From: Cladophialophora immunda
Lineage: Eukaryota > Ascomycota > Eurotiomycetes > Chaetothyriales > Herpotrichiellaceae
Direction: 5' to 3'
DNA: 64,000 bases
Assembly: GCF_000835495.1 (NCBI RefSeq)
Contig: NW_015622547.1
Coordinates: forward strand, 1,054,001-1,118,000
Part shown: piece by piece, positions 13,943 to 26,363 of the stretch
Numbering within the stretch: position 1 is the first letter of the stretch
Layout of the letters: each line of letters begins with the position of its first letter
The notes under the pieces: generated by a model
What the model was told of the DNA's origin: nothing
Databases searched by the model: none
The model's input: only the letters and a program-made list of their open reading frames with translations
Position numbers and translations under genes: made by a program

Positions 13943-15475
13943 ATGAGCGTCATGATGGACAGAGCGAGTCGTGCTCTGCGGCAATATGCCTCTTTTCGAC
14001 TTCCTCCCGATGTTAAAGAGCGGGCTATGAAAGATACCGGCTGGGCCGATGTAGGTGGCGTTCGCAAAAAAAATTCAAAAGAGCAACGGCCGTTTATTGA
14101 CACTCTAGAACCAGGGCCTACGAGGCATTGCAGCAGTATTTGTTGTTTCATCCCATGTTGTTATATGTTATGCAAGAGCTCTGGTTCCGCCATGCTGTGC
14201 CTTCTTCAGCGAACAACCATACCTTTTTCAGCGACCTGTTTTTCGCCTTGTGGCCAGCGGTCACTCATGGGTGGCCATTTTCTTCATCCTTATGGGCTTC
14301 GTCAATGCATTGAAGCCCATTCAACTCGCCAGAAGCGATCAAGTCGATAAAGCCCTGCAGAAACTGGCCTCGTCGTCGTTCAGTCGCATCTTTCGGCTCG
14401 TCCTCCCGGCTACTACCGCTACCATCATCTCTTGGTTCATTTGCAATCTGGATCTGTATTCCACGTCGGCACAGAGTGATGCATATTGGCTGTACACAAA
14501 CACTCCCGAACCTAGCCCCACCTGGATTGACGCAGTTCTGGATCTGTTGCACGGTCTGCGGGCGACTTGGACTTATGGTGACGAAAACGAATACGATCAA
14601 CCCCAGTGGGCTCTTGTGTACCTGCTCCAAGGGAGCATCATGATCATCAGCGCTTTGTCGCTGGTTGTGACCATGACCCCTACCTGGCGCACAATCACCC
14701 TGGTTTTTCTGGCGTATTGGTCTCTGAATTGGAGCCGCATGATTGGAGATCGTAAGCTGCCCACCAGTGATGCTCCTGACGGGCTTCAAGCTAACAGCCA
14801 GTAGCCTGGGCTGGTCTCTGCTGCTTTTTAGGCATTGCCCTGAGTGAACTCAGCCTCTCGGGCATCCCCAAGCTTTTGGCACCCTACTCACCTTATATTT
14901 CACCACCTGTCATTTTGATTTCTCTCATCTTCATGTCGTATCCTGGTTCCTTTGCTGAAACGGCGTCCTGGTCCCTGTGGCTTCGGGATTTCGCGACACA
15001 GTACTTCCCTTCCGAAGCGACGAGCGCTCTCGAGCGCATGTACGGCTCTCTGGGCGGCATTCTTCTTGTCATTGGTATTCTCATCTCCCCCCACGCCCGT
15101 TGGATGTTGAGCCGCCCACCTCTGCTGTGGCTTGGAAAGGTCAGCTTTGCGATTTATCTTATTCATGGCATGTTCTTAAGGACCGTCTTCGCATGGGCAC
15201 TACACCTCGGCCACTCGAAACAGATATTCACCGAACACACACCAGATGGCGAAGAGTATCATGAGGAGCGGTACCCGTTGCCGGGACCTTTCCAACGTGC
15301 TCTTGCGACTGTGGTCATGGCCGCCTGTCTCGGTGTGGCAAGCCACTTCTGGAATTTGAAATTGGAGCCGCTTTTTGCAAGAATCACGGCCAAGCTTGAA
15401 GGAATCGTCACAGGAAAGGTCGAGACAGAGCCCAAGTCCAATGGAGGCGCCATCCTTCCGTTGCGCAAGGACTGA
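13943..15475 (+). CDS. Acyltransferase_3 family membrane protein
   Basis: Three exons, 13943-14050, 14109-14751 and 14802-15475, 474 aa. The family transfers acyl groups to sugars or other small molecules and has about ten membrane helices. Exon 2 opens with NQGLRGIAAVFVVSSHVV, the characteristic first helix with the LRG and His motif. Other marks are SWVAIFFILMGF, SRIFRLVLPATTATIISW and, near the end, WLGKVSFAIYLIHG, the family's C-terminal helix with its His. Intron 1 (58 nt) removes the stop that precedes the LRG block; intron 2 (50 nt) joins MIGD to LAWAGLCC in frame. The start was chosen at the ATG giving MSVMMDRASR. Substrate unknown. Confidence 0.85.
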
Positions 15476-17480
15476 AGACGATTATGGAGACGATGCCACA
15501 ACATGGCCACGAAATATATGGTTCAATCTTCGGATTGGCAAGTTCGCCGGTTGTCACCTTTGGCTTTCATCCAAACACGACTCGACTCGAACATCGGCAG
15601 GGCACGCGCCGTACTCACCACTTGTAGTGAGAGGGCTTGCTGCGCTCAGGGTAATTCGACTACGGTGAAAGTCATGCTGACGCTCAGTGGTCTTCTCGTC
15701 TCCTCTCAGACGAGCATCACCTGCTCATCTGGAGCGTCAGGACCCAAAGCCGAAACTCCATGCCGGTCCCTTTGACAAACCCAAGATGCGTGGCGAGATC
15801 CATGCCATTTCTTTCACGGGGGAGGCTGACATGCTATGCGAGACATGCATCGGAAGAAGCTGATCCCAAGATCTAGAGTTATAAGCAAATATTTGTGCCA
15901 GAAATGCAGGATACAAAAAGCCGGCGGGCGTGACAAGATTTTGCTGTTATGATTTCCAATCAGACATACTATCTATGTACGGGTGCGCCCAATGGGGGCG
16001 TTTAGTGGACGCTGGCCGGTACACGGGACGGGAAAATTTTGCTCTTGGGTTCTTGCTATCGGAATGGGCATCGTTATCTCGGTATGTGTGGGGAGCTGCA
16101 CGAGGCTGAAGGAGGAAGTGTTGAGTGAAAGCCTACAGCCCTCCCTCCGCCCATCACTTCGGACCCTGCATCTTCATTTGGTTTTCCTCAGTATAGCCTT
16201 CGGTGTCCGTTCAGACACGGCATACCCGTAAGTTCTAGTTTCTCCATGGACCGTGGACGGATTCCGGTCCCTCTTCTACGCATGAGTCCTAACCACAGGG
16301 AGTGGGAGTGACAAGCCTCGTTCAACCCCCACCACCCCACCGCCCACCCCCCCCCTTTTTTTTCCTTTTCCTTTCTTTTCGCGGTTCCAATCGGCTATCA
16401 ACGAGAAGGTGACCACATACCATAGCCTTGCCCCCATAGCCTTCGCCATATCCCATATTTCTTGGCCCATGGACATAAGCAAGCCGTGGCCATGACCGTC
16501 GACATACATGGGCATAGCCGACTCCGTGCCTGGGTCCTCGAGTATGGCATCGTCATATGCATAGCCTGCCAGGCCGCCAGACTCGCTTCAGAGGAGGTGG
16601 ATGGCGGGCGGCGTGTGCGGAATTGATGCTGGAGATGAGGATCTATCGGGGCCCCTTTCCCTACATTCGGAAGGTATAAACACACACATACACACCTCAG
16701 GGGTGGTGCTGGTGGTACGTACCGTGGGTCCTGGGACTGAGGAAAGCCAACTATGTACGTCAGTAGTAGTCATGCACGCCATGATGTAGAGCCCCCCCGG
16801 GACCCCGAGGCCAGCACAGAGCCCCATTCCATCCCAATGACACCACAGCAACTCCGCTCCGCTGCGGGTAGATACGTAGATACGTAGGCCGGTAGGGGTC
16901 GATATCTGCCTAGGTAAGCAGGCAGATGCCAGACAGACCCGGGTATGCAATACACGATGGATACATGACCAGGCTACACAAATGTGCCGGACCGGCGCAC
17001 CTAGCTATCGGCTAGGGAGATAGGATGGGAGTGAGGTAGGTAGGTATTCTGGTTTCTGATCGGTATCTAGGGCAGAGTAGATACCACATCACCCTATCAA
17101 CACGGTCGGTATACCGAGTACAGGCTATATCACCCGGGATCGGGTGGGAAAGGTCTGTCTGTCTCTCGGTTCACTTTTTACTCGGCTTATCTACATATAA
17201 CTATTCATCAAACTTATTTCAACTTACATACATACGAGGTACATAACTACAGACCTACTACAGCCCTGTGCACCATCGTCCTTGCTACCGTCCTTGGAGT
17301 GCGAATACCTGCACCAGCACCAGCACCAGCACCAGCGACAGTGCTAACAGATTGCGAGAATAAATTGGTTTAAGCTGGCAAACACGTCTTCCATCGCTTG
17401 TCGCTGATATCGTCCAAAGTCTCGAAGATTTTTCGTGTAAGTCCTTGTTGATAGAGGGGCCGAGTCCCCCCATTCTCGGC
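15476..17480. other. Two-kilobase intergenic region with simple repeats
   Basis: No family-like coding sequence was found. Notable content: a polypyrimidine run at about 16340-16380, scattered GTAG/TACGTAG-type short repeats at 16860-17060, and a CACCAG trinucleotide-based run at about 17310-17336. The right end is the likely promoter of the cyclase gene. Confidence 0.55.
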
Positions 17481-18970
17481 ATGCCGGCGCAAAAGATCTC
17501 AGCACCGTCGAACCACAACTCACTCGACGACGGGGAATGTGATGGAGCAGGTCCGCACAACGGCCCAGCTCTCATGGACGACCATGCCACCGGTGCTGGG
17601 GTCCTGCGGATGCCGTCGTACGACTCCCTGCCGCCCGTCGCGGGGATGCCCCACGGCTGCACCTGGGGACTATGGGATCAGGAGGACGACCACCGCAAAC
17701 CGGGACACTGCAACACCGACTCCAACTCGGCAAACGGCGGGCACGAGCAGCAGCGGCGGCACCAGCACCAGCGTAGGCACAAGAAGGACGACCTCGGCAC
17801 GCTCAACCTCCTGACCCCGTCGGCCGTGGTGGCCGCGAGGTCGGAGATCCAGCATGGCGTCAGCGTCGCGATCAACTGGTCCCTCGACAACTGCCAGACG
17901 CCGCACTCCAACCGGCGGCCGCCGCGGCACAAGATCATGACCTTGGCCGAGGCCCAGGACGGGAGCGAGTGGATCGGCCATGACGACGAGGTGTGGATGA
18001 ACACCCAGAGCGGGAGTCAATGGGACGGCTTTCGTGAGTGCTGTCATCATCAGTTTCCTGCCCTGGCCTTGCCAGACAGCGGCCCTCCTGTCTTTCGAAG
18101 AGTGGAGTGATTCTCATGGCATGGGATTGCGGTAGCTGACCGAGGAGTTGTTTCCCCCGAAAACAGGACACTGGGCGCATCAGCCGACCGGGCTGTATTA
18201 CAACGGCGTGACGCACAAAGAAATCACAGACCCGGATGCTGAAGCCCGGAACGGAATCGATGGTAAGTTTGGAGATTCCACCACATTTCACCCTCATGCC
18301 TCAGGACAGCTGAATGTCAGGATTGACGCGATCTCCCAGAGTGGTCGAGGCGAGGCGGCATCGTTGGCCGGGGCATCCTGCTCGACTACCTGTCCTGGGC
18401 CGCGCACCAGGGCATCCAATACTCGCCCATCGAGCGGCACTGCATCTCGGAGAAGGACCTCGAGGCCGTTGCGGCGTGGCAGGGCACCGAGTTCCGCCCG
18501 GGCGACATCCTGCTGATCCGGTCCGGGTTCGTGACCTGGTACAAGCAGGCGAGCGCGCCAGACCGGAGGCGAGGCACGGCGGACGGATCCGCGTGGGCGG
18601 GGGTCGAGGGCACCAGAGAGTCGGTCGCGTGGTTCTGGAACCGCCACTTCGCGGCCGTGGGCGGTGACGCGAACGTCTTTGAGGCGTGGCCGGCGACGGA
18701 GGAGAGATGGCGTGAGTTCAAGCAAACAACCAGACCCGGGCTCAATGCCTCTTGTCGCCCGTGATACTGACGAAACCGTTGTTGCTTTGGGCAGGCCTTC
18801 ACGACAACCTGATCGCCCTGTTTGGCATGCCGGTCGGCGAGATGTTCGATCTGGACGAGTTGGCGGAGACGTGCAAGAGGCTGAACAAATGGAGCTTCCT
18901 CTTCACCAGCGCGCCCCTCAATTTCCCGGGCGGAGTGGCCAGTCCCCCCAATGCGATATGTATCTTATAA
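17481..18970 (+). CDS. Cyclase-family protein (PF04199, kynurenine-formamidase-like)
   Basis: Four exons, 17481-18033, 18167-18262, 18340-18711 and 18795-18970, 398 aa. Members are metal-dependent hydrolases or cyclases; the fungal branch is mostly uncharacterised. Conserved blocks occur in order: MPSYDSLPPV-GMPHGCTWGLWD, DDLGTLNLLTPSAV, SEIQHGVSVAINW, WDGFRHWAHQ-TGLYYNGVTH, GRGILLDYLSW, FRPGDILLIRSGFVTW, and a terminal LHDNLIALFGMPVGEMFDLDEL with FLFTSAPLNFPGGVASPPNA. All three introns carry GT-AG ends and keep the frame. A His/Gln/Arg-rich insert (about residues 80-107) separates WGLWD from DLGTLN and is longer than usual. The start is the first ATG of the frame. Confidence 0.85.
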
Positions 18971-19033
18971 CTCGTTGTTCCAGAGGGTATACAACACACG
19001 CTATTGGCGTCTTCTTTGACAATCTCGACTCTT

Positions 19034-21287
19034 TCAAAATTCGTACTCCAAGTCGGCCCATGCTCCGTCGTCGAGTATGGTCCCCCAATCTGCTGGATAG
19101 CTCATTGGCATAGCCAGGTTCGACGCTTCAGGAAAGAGGTAGCGACCCGCTGGATTGGTCGACATCGCGTACATCTGCGTGAGGCTTGGGTCTTGTCCAT
19201 ATTGAGCCTTGCCGTTGAGCAATGCTGGCTGTGGCTGCTGCTGCTGCTCCGCGTCGATCATCTGACTCTGTGCCGCTGGACTTATACCTTCGTTGGTGGG
19301 TTCGTGGCTCTTCATCTGAACCGGTGAAGCATTGACAGGCTCGTTGGGGAGCAGCTCGTCGCCGTTGCGGATCCTGCGCACAATCTTTGCGAAGAGGCGG
19401 AAAATCCAGCCGCTCACGGGCCAGGTGCTCTGCAGCTCTCGCAGCGCGATCATCGCCAGTCTGACCTTGACGACCCCGAGCTGTTCCAGGATCGACTGGC
19501 CGGAGCAGATGTCGACGGCCTGCATCCCCATGGCGGCGAACAGTGCTGGGACTATGTGGATTGGGCAGTGCAGAATGTGGGACTGTGAGAGGAGTTCCTC
19601 GACAATGCGGACCATGCGATTCGCCGCGTCCATGGCCAGAAAGTGAGCCGTCTTCATCGAGGGCGGCGACAGATTCTGCGGTGAGATGGACCGGTGGGTG
19701 ACAATCTCAAACCAACTGTCGCGCAAAATATTAGTTAAGAGGAATGGAACAGTTTCGCTGAGAGGGCGTTTACCTATGTGCAATGTGCAGCATGCTCGTC
19801 CAGAGACACGTACTGGTGTATTCAATCCGCAATTCGAGCGGAAGCCCCGACTTCCACTGTTCCAGCGCTTGAGAGCAGGACTGAAACATATCAGCGTTGT
19901 CCGAAGTTGTGGCATTGAAGGCGGTAAAGGACCTCTCGACGATGCTCTCGGCAATCATGGAAAGCTCGACCAGCGCAATGACATAGAGCCCGTCGACCCG
20001 TTCAGGAGTGCCGAAGATGTCCGATCTTGAGACGGGAGGTTCGTCGAAGTCGGTGATGTCGAGGGGCTCAACATCGCAGTCTTTTTGTCGGATATGGGCT
20101 GGTCGGCCTAGCGCCGTTGCGGCGTGCTTGTCTTCGGCGAAGAGCGACCACCAGATCTTCTTCCACAGGCACCGATCTTTTGGTTTCATGTCCGAGTGTT
20201 GGGTTGATCGGTGCATTCCTAGCGTCAGCGCAAGGCTAATCGCAATGCCCAGCCAGTGCCATGTGTCTTTTTGGTCCGTCGGTCCATTCCACCAAAAGCT
20301 CATCAGGAACACGGCCTGGACGACGGTAACCTTGTTCGGCTCATGGTCGTTGTCGTAAAGAGCCTTTGCTCGCTGGAAGAACGTCTTCCGAGCGTGATAT
20401 CTCGATTCAAACCCCGCGTCCAGGAGGACGGACAGGTCGCAATGTCCCGAAGCCATGAACAAGACACTCTGCAGCAGGAGATACGAGGCTGGGTTCTTGA
20501 GATCAGTGTACTGGGCAGCAAAGTCTTCGCGATCAATAATGGGATAGTGGGGATGGACATATTCGAAATAGGTCTGAAACAGCTGATAGCAAGTGTGGAC
20601 GGAGGGGAGCGTGAAGCAGCCTTGATGCTGAAGGAACGACGTGAGCACATGGTCCTCTTCCTCCACCGCACTGTCGGTCCGATTCTTGGGGTTGAATCGA
20701 ACCACGTAATGTCTCTTCCGCGTAGATCGGGCAGAGTCAGGATTAGTCTGGCGCAACAGGTGCGTCAAGTTGAAGGTTTCTCCCATGTACATGACATGGA
20801 CGACGCCTTCTTTGACCTCAGGCAGCATGCCCGTATCGGTGGCCTTGTCAAGGACCTGGGCATAGAGAGTCTCCTGCGAGTCTTGTGCCAGATCAGGTTT
20901 GTCAGGGACACACGTGGAGGTGGACGCCGTTCGAGGCCGGCTCTCCTGCAGATTCTTGGGCGGGTTCCTCACGCCCTTGAGGGGATCGTAGATGTTGCCA
21001 TGCCCTGGGTTCGTCTCTGTAGAGGAGGCTTGGGCAATGCTCGACAGGTCGCGTGGAGCCGCAGAGGGAGAGGTCGACACCTTCCGCTTCTTGCCTCTTT
21101 TGCTCTCAATCAGCATGCAGTTGCGCCCAGCGACCTCACAGTTGGAACAGGGCGTTCCCTTTGCAGCGGCATTGCATTTCACGCGCCTGGAATGGCACCA
21201 GGTACAGGCGACGGCCGAGCGCTGTCGAGGGCGCCCTCGCTGCGTCGAGGAGGTCTGATGCGGTTGATCCATTACTGGTGGAGTCAT
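19034..21287 (-). CDS. Zn2Cys6 fungal transcription factor (cutinase-regulator-like MHR)
   Basis: Two exons, 21287-19774 and 19715-19034, 731 aa, joined by a 58-nt intron (GTAAAC donor, TTAACTAAT-like branch region, ACAG acceptor) that links LHIAH to SWFEIV. The zinc cluster near residue 28 reads C-x2-C-x6-C with C-x2-C-x6-C (ACTWCHSRRVKC, then PCSNCEVAGRNC) and is followed by a Lys/Arg-rich nuclear-signal stretch. The middle homology region includes YVHPHYPIIDREDFAAQY and RCLWKKIWWSLFAEDKHAA. It is nuclear and probably gene-specific. Divergent from the sugar transporter at 22425, it is a candidate regulator of that transporter; this is inference from position only. An alternative start is the Met five residues downstream. 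Confidence 0.88.
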
Positions 21288-22424
21288 GTTCGGCAGTGGT
21301 CGAGAGGGTGGGAGAAGGGGTCATAGGCTATGGCCCCGGAAATTGGCCAGGCGCTGTTCCTTTTGAATAATGATTGTGGGCGAGAACGAGGTCGGGGTAA
21401 TAAGGCAGCGCGGAATCGACGCCGAGATTTACCGTAAGGCTACGGAGTAGACCGAGGGTGGTTTGATATTCGTTTCCTGGGTGGTCGATGAGAGCTTGTC
21501 TGATCCAAGGCGTAGATGTCGAGATGGCCGTCGATGGCACCTGCATGGAAGAGAGTCTATACCCCTCCTCGGAGCCTCGCACCTGTCGAGCAAGAGACAC
21601 ATCGATTGTTCTGGCCTGTAGAGGAGAGTTGACGCCCATTCCCCCTCTTTTCTGGCCACTGCCCGTCCTCGGGTCTTCCTCCGCCTCCGCCTGAATGCAT
21701 GGCTCGTGCAGAAATACTCATCTCGACTTCTGGTTTAGGAGAATCCCCAGCGAGCTCCAACTCCCACCGACCATGCGCTTGACGGGGGCGGCGCTAAAGT
21801 CTATGCCGTGTTTCCACGTACACAGCACCAGCATTACCAGGATCTTGTCTGTCTGGCATTATATCGGCAATGATTTTCGAGGTGAAAGTTGGAGAAGGAT
21901 GGAGAGAAGATCGACGGCGATCAAAGCCCCTCTGCCCTTCCCCCTGTTGCCAAGGTCTGGGCTGGCCTCTCCAATAGATCCCTGGAGACATATCTCACAC
22001 GCCGTGATGCGCACGACGCAACGTTAACGCCTGCATAGCAGCTTCTTATGACCCCACAGATGGCGTGACAAATCACCTTGATACTTTGAAGGGAATATAC
22101 CCAGAGGAGCAGTTTGTAGAGAAGAATCTCTGCGCAAAAAGCCATGTTATGGCTCGTCTCGCGACAACGACCAAGACGATATTGTCATCATCGGGCCTGG
22201 ATAACCGAGTAAGCCCGGTATAGGCTAAAGCATAGTGGGCGTCATACTCTCTACCCAAAAGGTCTCTCCACGACAATAATGTTGCGGTTGTGCGTAGACC
22301 CGCAGTACTAAATGGAAAACATGTATATATCAATGCGTGGAGACCCCACAGTCCTCCAGCTGCAGGATCAGCCATCATCTCCTGCGGACTCGCTTCTGTT
22401 CTCTCGCCGGTGCCTGCGTCAAAG
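21288..22424. promoter_or_regulatory. Divergent intergenic region (regulator / sugar transporter)
   Basis: This 1.1-kb spacer separates the divergent starts of the Zn2Cys6 regulator and the sugar transporter. It must contain both promoters. No operator with the CGG-type half-sites of this regulator class could be singled out by eye. Confidence 0.5.
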
Positions 22425-24680
22425 ATGGCCAGAACATACACCCTCTACAATCTGCGCATCATCTTGGTCTTGACCTTGGGCAGTCTGACCTTTGGGTATG
22501 GCTTTTCGGTCATCTCCAACACCATAGGTCAGCCCGGATTCATTCAATACTTCAACCTCAAAGCCAACTCGGACTACACCAACGCCATCACCGGCACCAT
22601 CAATGGCTTATACTGTGCAGGAGCGCTGTTTGGGGCGCTTCATGTGGGCTGGATGTGTGAGGCCCGTGGCAGAAAAGAGACCATGTATTTGGCGTCGGCC
22701 GTCAATGTCGTGGGCGGAGCCCTCGAGACCGGCTCCGTCAACATGGCCATGTTCCTTGTGTCGCGGTTCATTTCAGGTTGGGGGATCGGCATGATGGTGG
22801 TCTTGATCCCCATCTACCAAGCTGAAATCTGTACGTCCCTCTCTGGCCGCTTCGCAGCAGTTTGGGCGGCATGTTTTGCTAACGTGGAGATCAGCGCCTC
22901 CCAATGCTCGAGGGTTTCTCGTTGGGCAGCACGGGACCTGGATTGTCTTGGGATATGCCATTGCCGGCTGGGTGGGCGCAGGGACGTATTACTCGTCGAA
23001 CCTGTCCTTCCAGTGGCGGTTTCCCATTGCCTTGTCCATCATACCGCCCCTTGCATTGGCGATATGCGCTCCCTGGATCCCCGAATCCCCTCGTTGGCGT
23101 AAGTCACATTTTTGGGCACAATTCGCCCTTGTTGCGGCCGCCCCCAAACCACTGACACGTTGACCAGTGCTCACGAGAGACCGACGCGAGGAGGCCTGGA
23201 ACATCGTCAAGCGCCTGCACGGTGGCGCAGCCGAGGACGAAGGAGCCCTCCAGTACGCGCGCGAAGAATTCTACCAAATGACCGAACAGGTCCGAGTAGA
23301 CGCCACGGCATGGAAACAAGGGGGATGGCGCGGCATGTTCACAAACAAGACCTACCGGAAGCGCTTCTGGATGGGTTTCTTCATCCAGTATGCCGCTCAG
23401 TCGACGGGTGCTCAGGTGATTTACGGTAAGCCCAATTCGTTGCAAAACAAGGCTACACAGTGTCAATCTCAGGGCATCCGCTGACTCTCTGTTGTTTTGT
23501 CAGTATACATTGTCTCCTTGTACCAGAATCTTGGACTCACCGGCGGAGTTCCCTTGATCATGGGAGCAGCCTATGTCACCGTCGCAACCATTTCCAACTT
23601 TACTGGGGCGCTGCTGCTGGACAAAGTAGGACGAAAACCACTTCTGCGTAAGTTCCAACTCCTATCTTTCCCTTCGGGATCCCGCTTCCCTTTTGTGCGA
23701 CTCCGGGATGGAACCGCAGCTGAAAGGACGTTTGTCGCTTAAACATAGTTGCCGGGCTCACCGGATGTATGCTCTCGGTGTGCCTGGAAACCGCCATGAT
23801 AGCCGAGTATGCTGGGACCACCAACAAGGCCGGCCTCTCGATGGGGGTGTTCTTCTCCTTCTGCTTCATCAGCTTCTACGGAGGCGGCATTGATGTGGTT
23901 GGCTATGTTTATTGCTGTAAGTGGGCTTTTTTGGTTTCTCCCGTTTTCTCCTCACCTTCCATGCATGAAATTCTCCTCCTTGCCGCCAGCAATAGAAACG
24001 TGGTGTAACGGGTTTGCCCTGAACGGAGAGGGGCCGTGAACGCTCCATGCCGGCATCCCAGCGCGCTGGTCCGGTGAAGCGGCCTCTAAGCATGTAAGAC
24101 CCGTGTCCGGCTGGCGGGCGCATGCATCCTTTGTCATGTTTTTTTCTCCCTTGCCACGAGCCCATATCGGAATTCGCAGAAAAAAAGGTTGCATCCCCGG
24201 ATTGCGCTGACATGCATATTTTCGGGTTTGCATCAACAGCCGAGATCTTCCCGACCACAATCCGATCTCAGGGCGTGGCCTGGTCGCTCGCCGGAACGTT
24301 TCTCTCGACGTTGGTGTACGTCGAGGCTGCGCCGACCGCCTTGGCAAACATCAAGTGGAAGTACTATATCGTCTTCATCTGCTTGACCTTTGTCAACATC
24401 TGGATCTTTTACTTTTGGTGTCCCGAGGTAAGAAAGAGCTCTATGTTTGGTGGTGGTGGGATATTTGGCTGACTCCTCTGACAAGACTCGCGGCAAGTCG
24501 CTGGAAGAGATCAACGCCTTGTTCGGCGATGAAGTGGTGGTACATTTTGCGGATGCGACCGAGAAACAGAGACACGAGTTAACCGCCAAGGTATTGGCTC
24601 AAGACGAGAAACACGAGTACGCCTCGGGGGGCGGGGAAGGCGTTGAGGGGGTGAGTACGATGACGGCGTTGAAAGTCTAA
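22425..24680 (+). CDS. MFS sugar transporter, seven exons
   Basis: Exons: 22425-22830, 22895-23098, 23168-23425, 23504-23647, 23749-23916, 24240-24427 and 24486-24680, 520 aa, with all joins in phase. It is a plasma-membrane sugar/H+ symporter of the hexose-transporter type. Signature elements: FGYGFSVISNTIG in helix 1, the loop GWMCEARGRKETM, the helix 5-6 region QAEISPPNARGFLVGQHG, PESPRWLLTRDRREEAW in the central loop, DKVGRKPLLLAG, and SEIFPTTIRSQGVAW then PETRGKSLEEIN at the C-terminal end. Intron 5 is 323 nt, much longer than the others. The substrate is not predictable. A Zn2Cys6 gene stands divergently upstream. Confidence 0.92.
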
Positions 24681-26363
24681 AATGGAACAAAGATGGGGGG
24701 GTGTGTGGTCCTTGTAGCACACGAATCTTTCAGATGGAAAAAGAGAGGGGAATTTCTACCGGTGATGATGGCATGAGAATTCCCAATTGCGAGGTATTGA
24801 ATCCGGTAGCCCGGGGCGGCTTTGTTGTAGGCACACGTGCAATAATACATACCTACCGAGTCCGTTACAGAGTAGCACCCCCAGACAGACCGAGTATCAC
24901 CAATGATCGGATGATGTGCGCAGCGGACAATCACACTTTTGGAATCTGGATCTGCCCGGGCTGGTGTGTGACCATGGGCATGGGTGTGTACTGTATCTTA
25001 TCGGAATGTGGTCACGAGTGACGTAGCAAGCCATAGTCCGAAGCAACCAGCCAACAACGGACAGGGGCCCAGCCAGCGGAAGCCTGAGGAAGAGGAACCT
25101 TTCGCTGGATCAGGGATTCTGGCAAGGCCGTGGCTGGGGCGGTCGTCAGGGAGCACGGAATGATTGGCCGAGAGCCAGCAGTGCCTTGTGGCTTGCATTA
25201 GACTACGGATATTAATATCTTCGCTAAGAGCCGCTAGCAAGACACTAGCGCCCAAGCCTCGAACCTCCTCGGCCACTCACAGCGTCCGGACGCAGAGAGG
25301 CTCCGCTATCCCAGCATCGCCATTGGCCCAGACTCCGTAGCCACCCCGGTCTCCACTGCGCAGGTACCTTTGAATCCAATTTCCCGGCCGGGGGCCCGCT
25401 AAACCTGCTATAGCCCAGATTTGCCCTGCCTCTCCTGGTACGAGGCCACGGTACAAGGGGCTAAACTGAGACATTGCGCCATGCCAGGTCCCATGTCAAT
25501 TAAACAGAAAATCTATCAGAAACCACCGCAAGTAGTCAAACGCCCCAATCTGCGAGCTTCTTCTTGCGAGGGGCAGCGAGGGCAATCGTGTCACCAACCA
25601 CCGCGAGCGAACTAGTTTACCAGACGGCAACCTCCACCCCAGCCCAGCCAGCGTCACCCATCAGAAGAAGGTTGTCTCATGTAAAAAGAACTTACCGAGG
25701 ACGCCATCTATCACCAACCTCTCCCTTTTTCCTCTTGAACTTCCCACTCCATCCGCTTCAGCCTGAGTCTCTCGCTCGAAACTTGCCTGCTCCTGCCACC
25801 CGCTCTCCACATCACGTCAACTCCTCTCCCTGGAACATACTCTCGCTCTTCAACCCAACTATCTGAGCTTGGAAAACCATCTATCCTTCTTTCTCCGTCG
25901 AACTTCCCCGGATTTTCATGGTGGAAAGCCCGCCGTCATTTTTCTTCTTGACTGAGAGTACACAACGCACAAATTTTTCGCTTCTGATGCTCTGACGAGA
26001 TTGCGGGATCGACTCGACTCTTAATTTAGTAGCCTGTACAATTTGGCCCCGGGCTGCCCTCCCCTACGCCTCGTTTGATCCCATTATTGAACCGCCGTGC
26101 AGAGGCTGCGCCCAAGACGCCACCAACTCGATAGCACAGACCCTGGTGGATTCCCATTATTTCTCGACGACATTATTGTTATTCCTGTAGCCCAGAGAGA
26201 CCGGTCAGCGCGCTGAATACCTGAAGCCCCCCTTTCAACGGCCAAAACGTCCTTAGCTCTTTTTTTCTTCTCACCTTTCTCTCAGCATCGGGTTCAACTG
26301 GTTGAACCCAGACGATTCCCTTGGATACCGAAACAACAAGAACACCGGCAAAGGGCGACAACC
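24681..26363. other. Intergenic region upstream of the F-box-like gene
   Basis: No supported gene. The part from about 25700 to 26360 is strongly pyrimidine-biased on the plus strand (CTCTCC, CTTTTT runs), which resembles the promoter and long leader of a fungal gene. Short frames are compositional. Confidence 0.5.

Noticed and set aside
13651..14151. Minus-strand frame opposite the acyltransferase start
   Set aside because: The plus-strand LRG-His helix and intron structure explain this DNA.
16331..16385. Polypyrimidine tract as a possible telomere-like or structural element
   Set aside because: Only C then T runs without a repeated unit; ordinary promoter-type low complexity.
20256..21326. 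356-aa plus-strand frame
   Set aside because: Antisense to the Zn2Cys6 gene at 19034-21287, whose zinc cluster and MHR are unmistakable.
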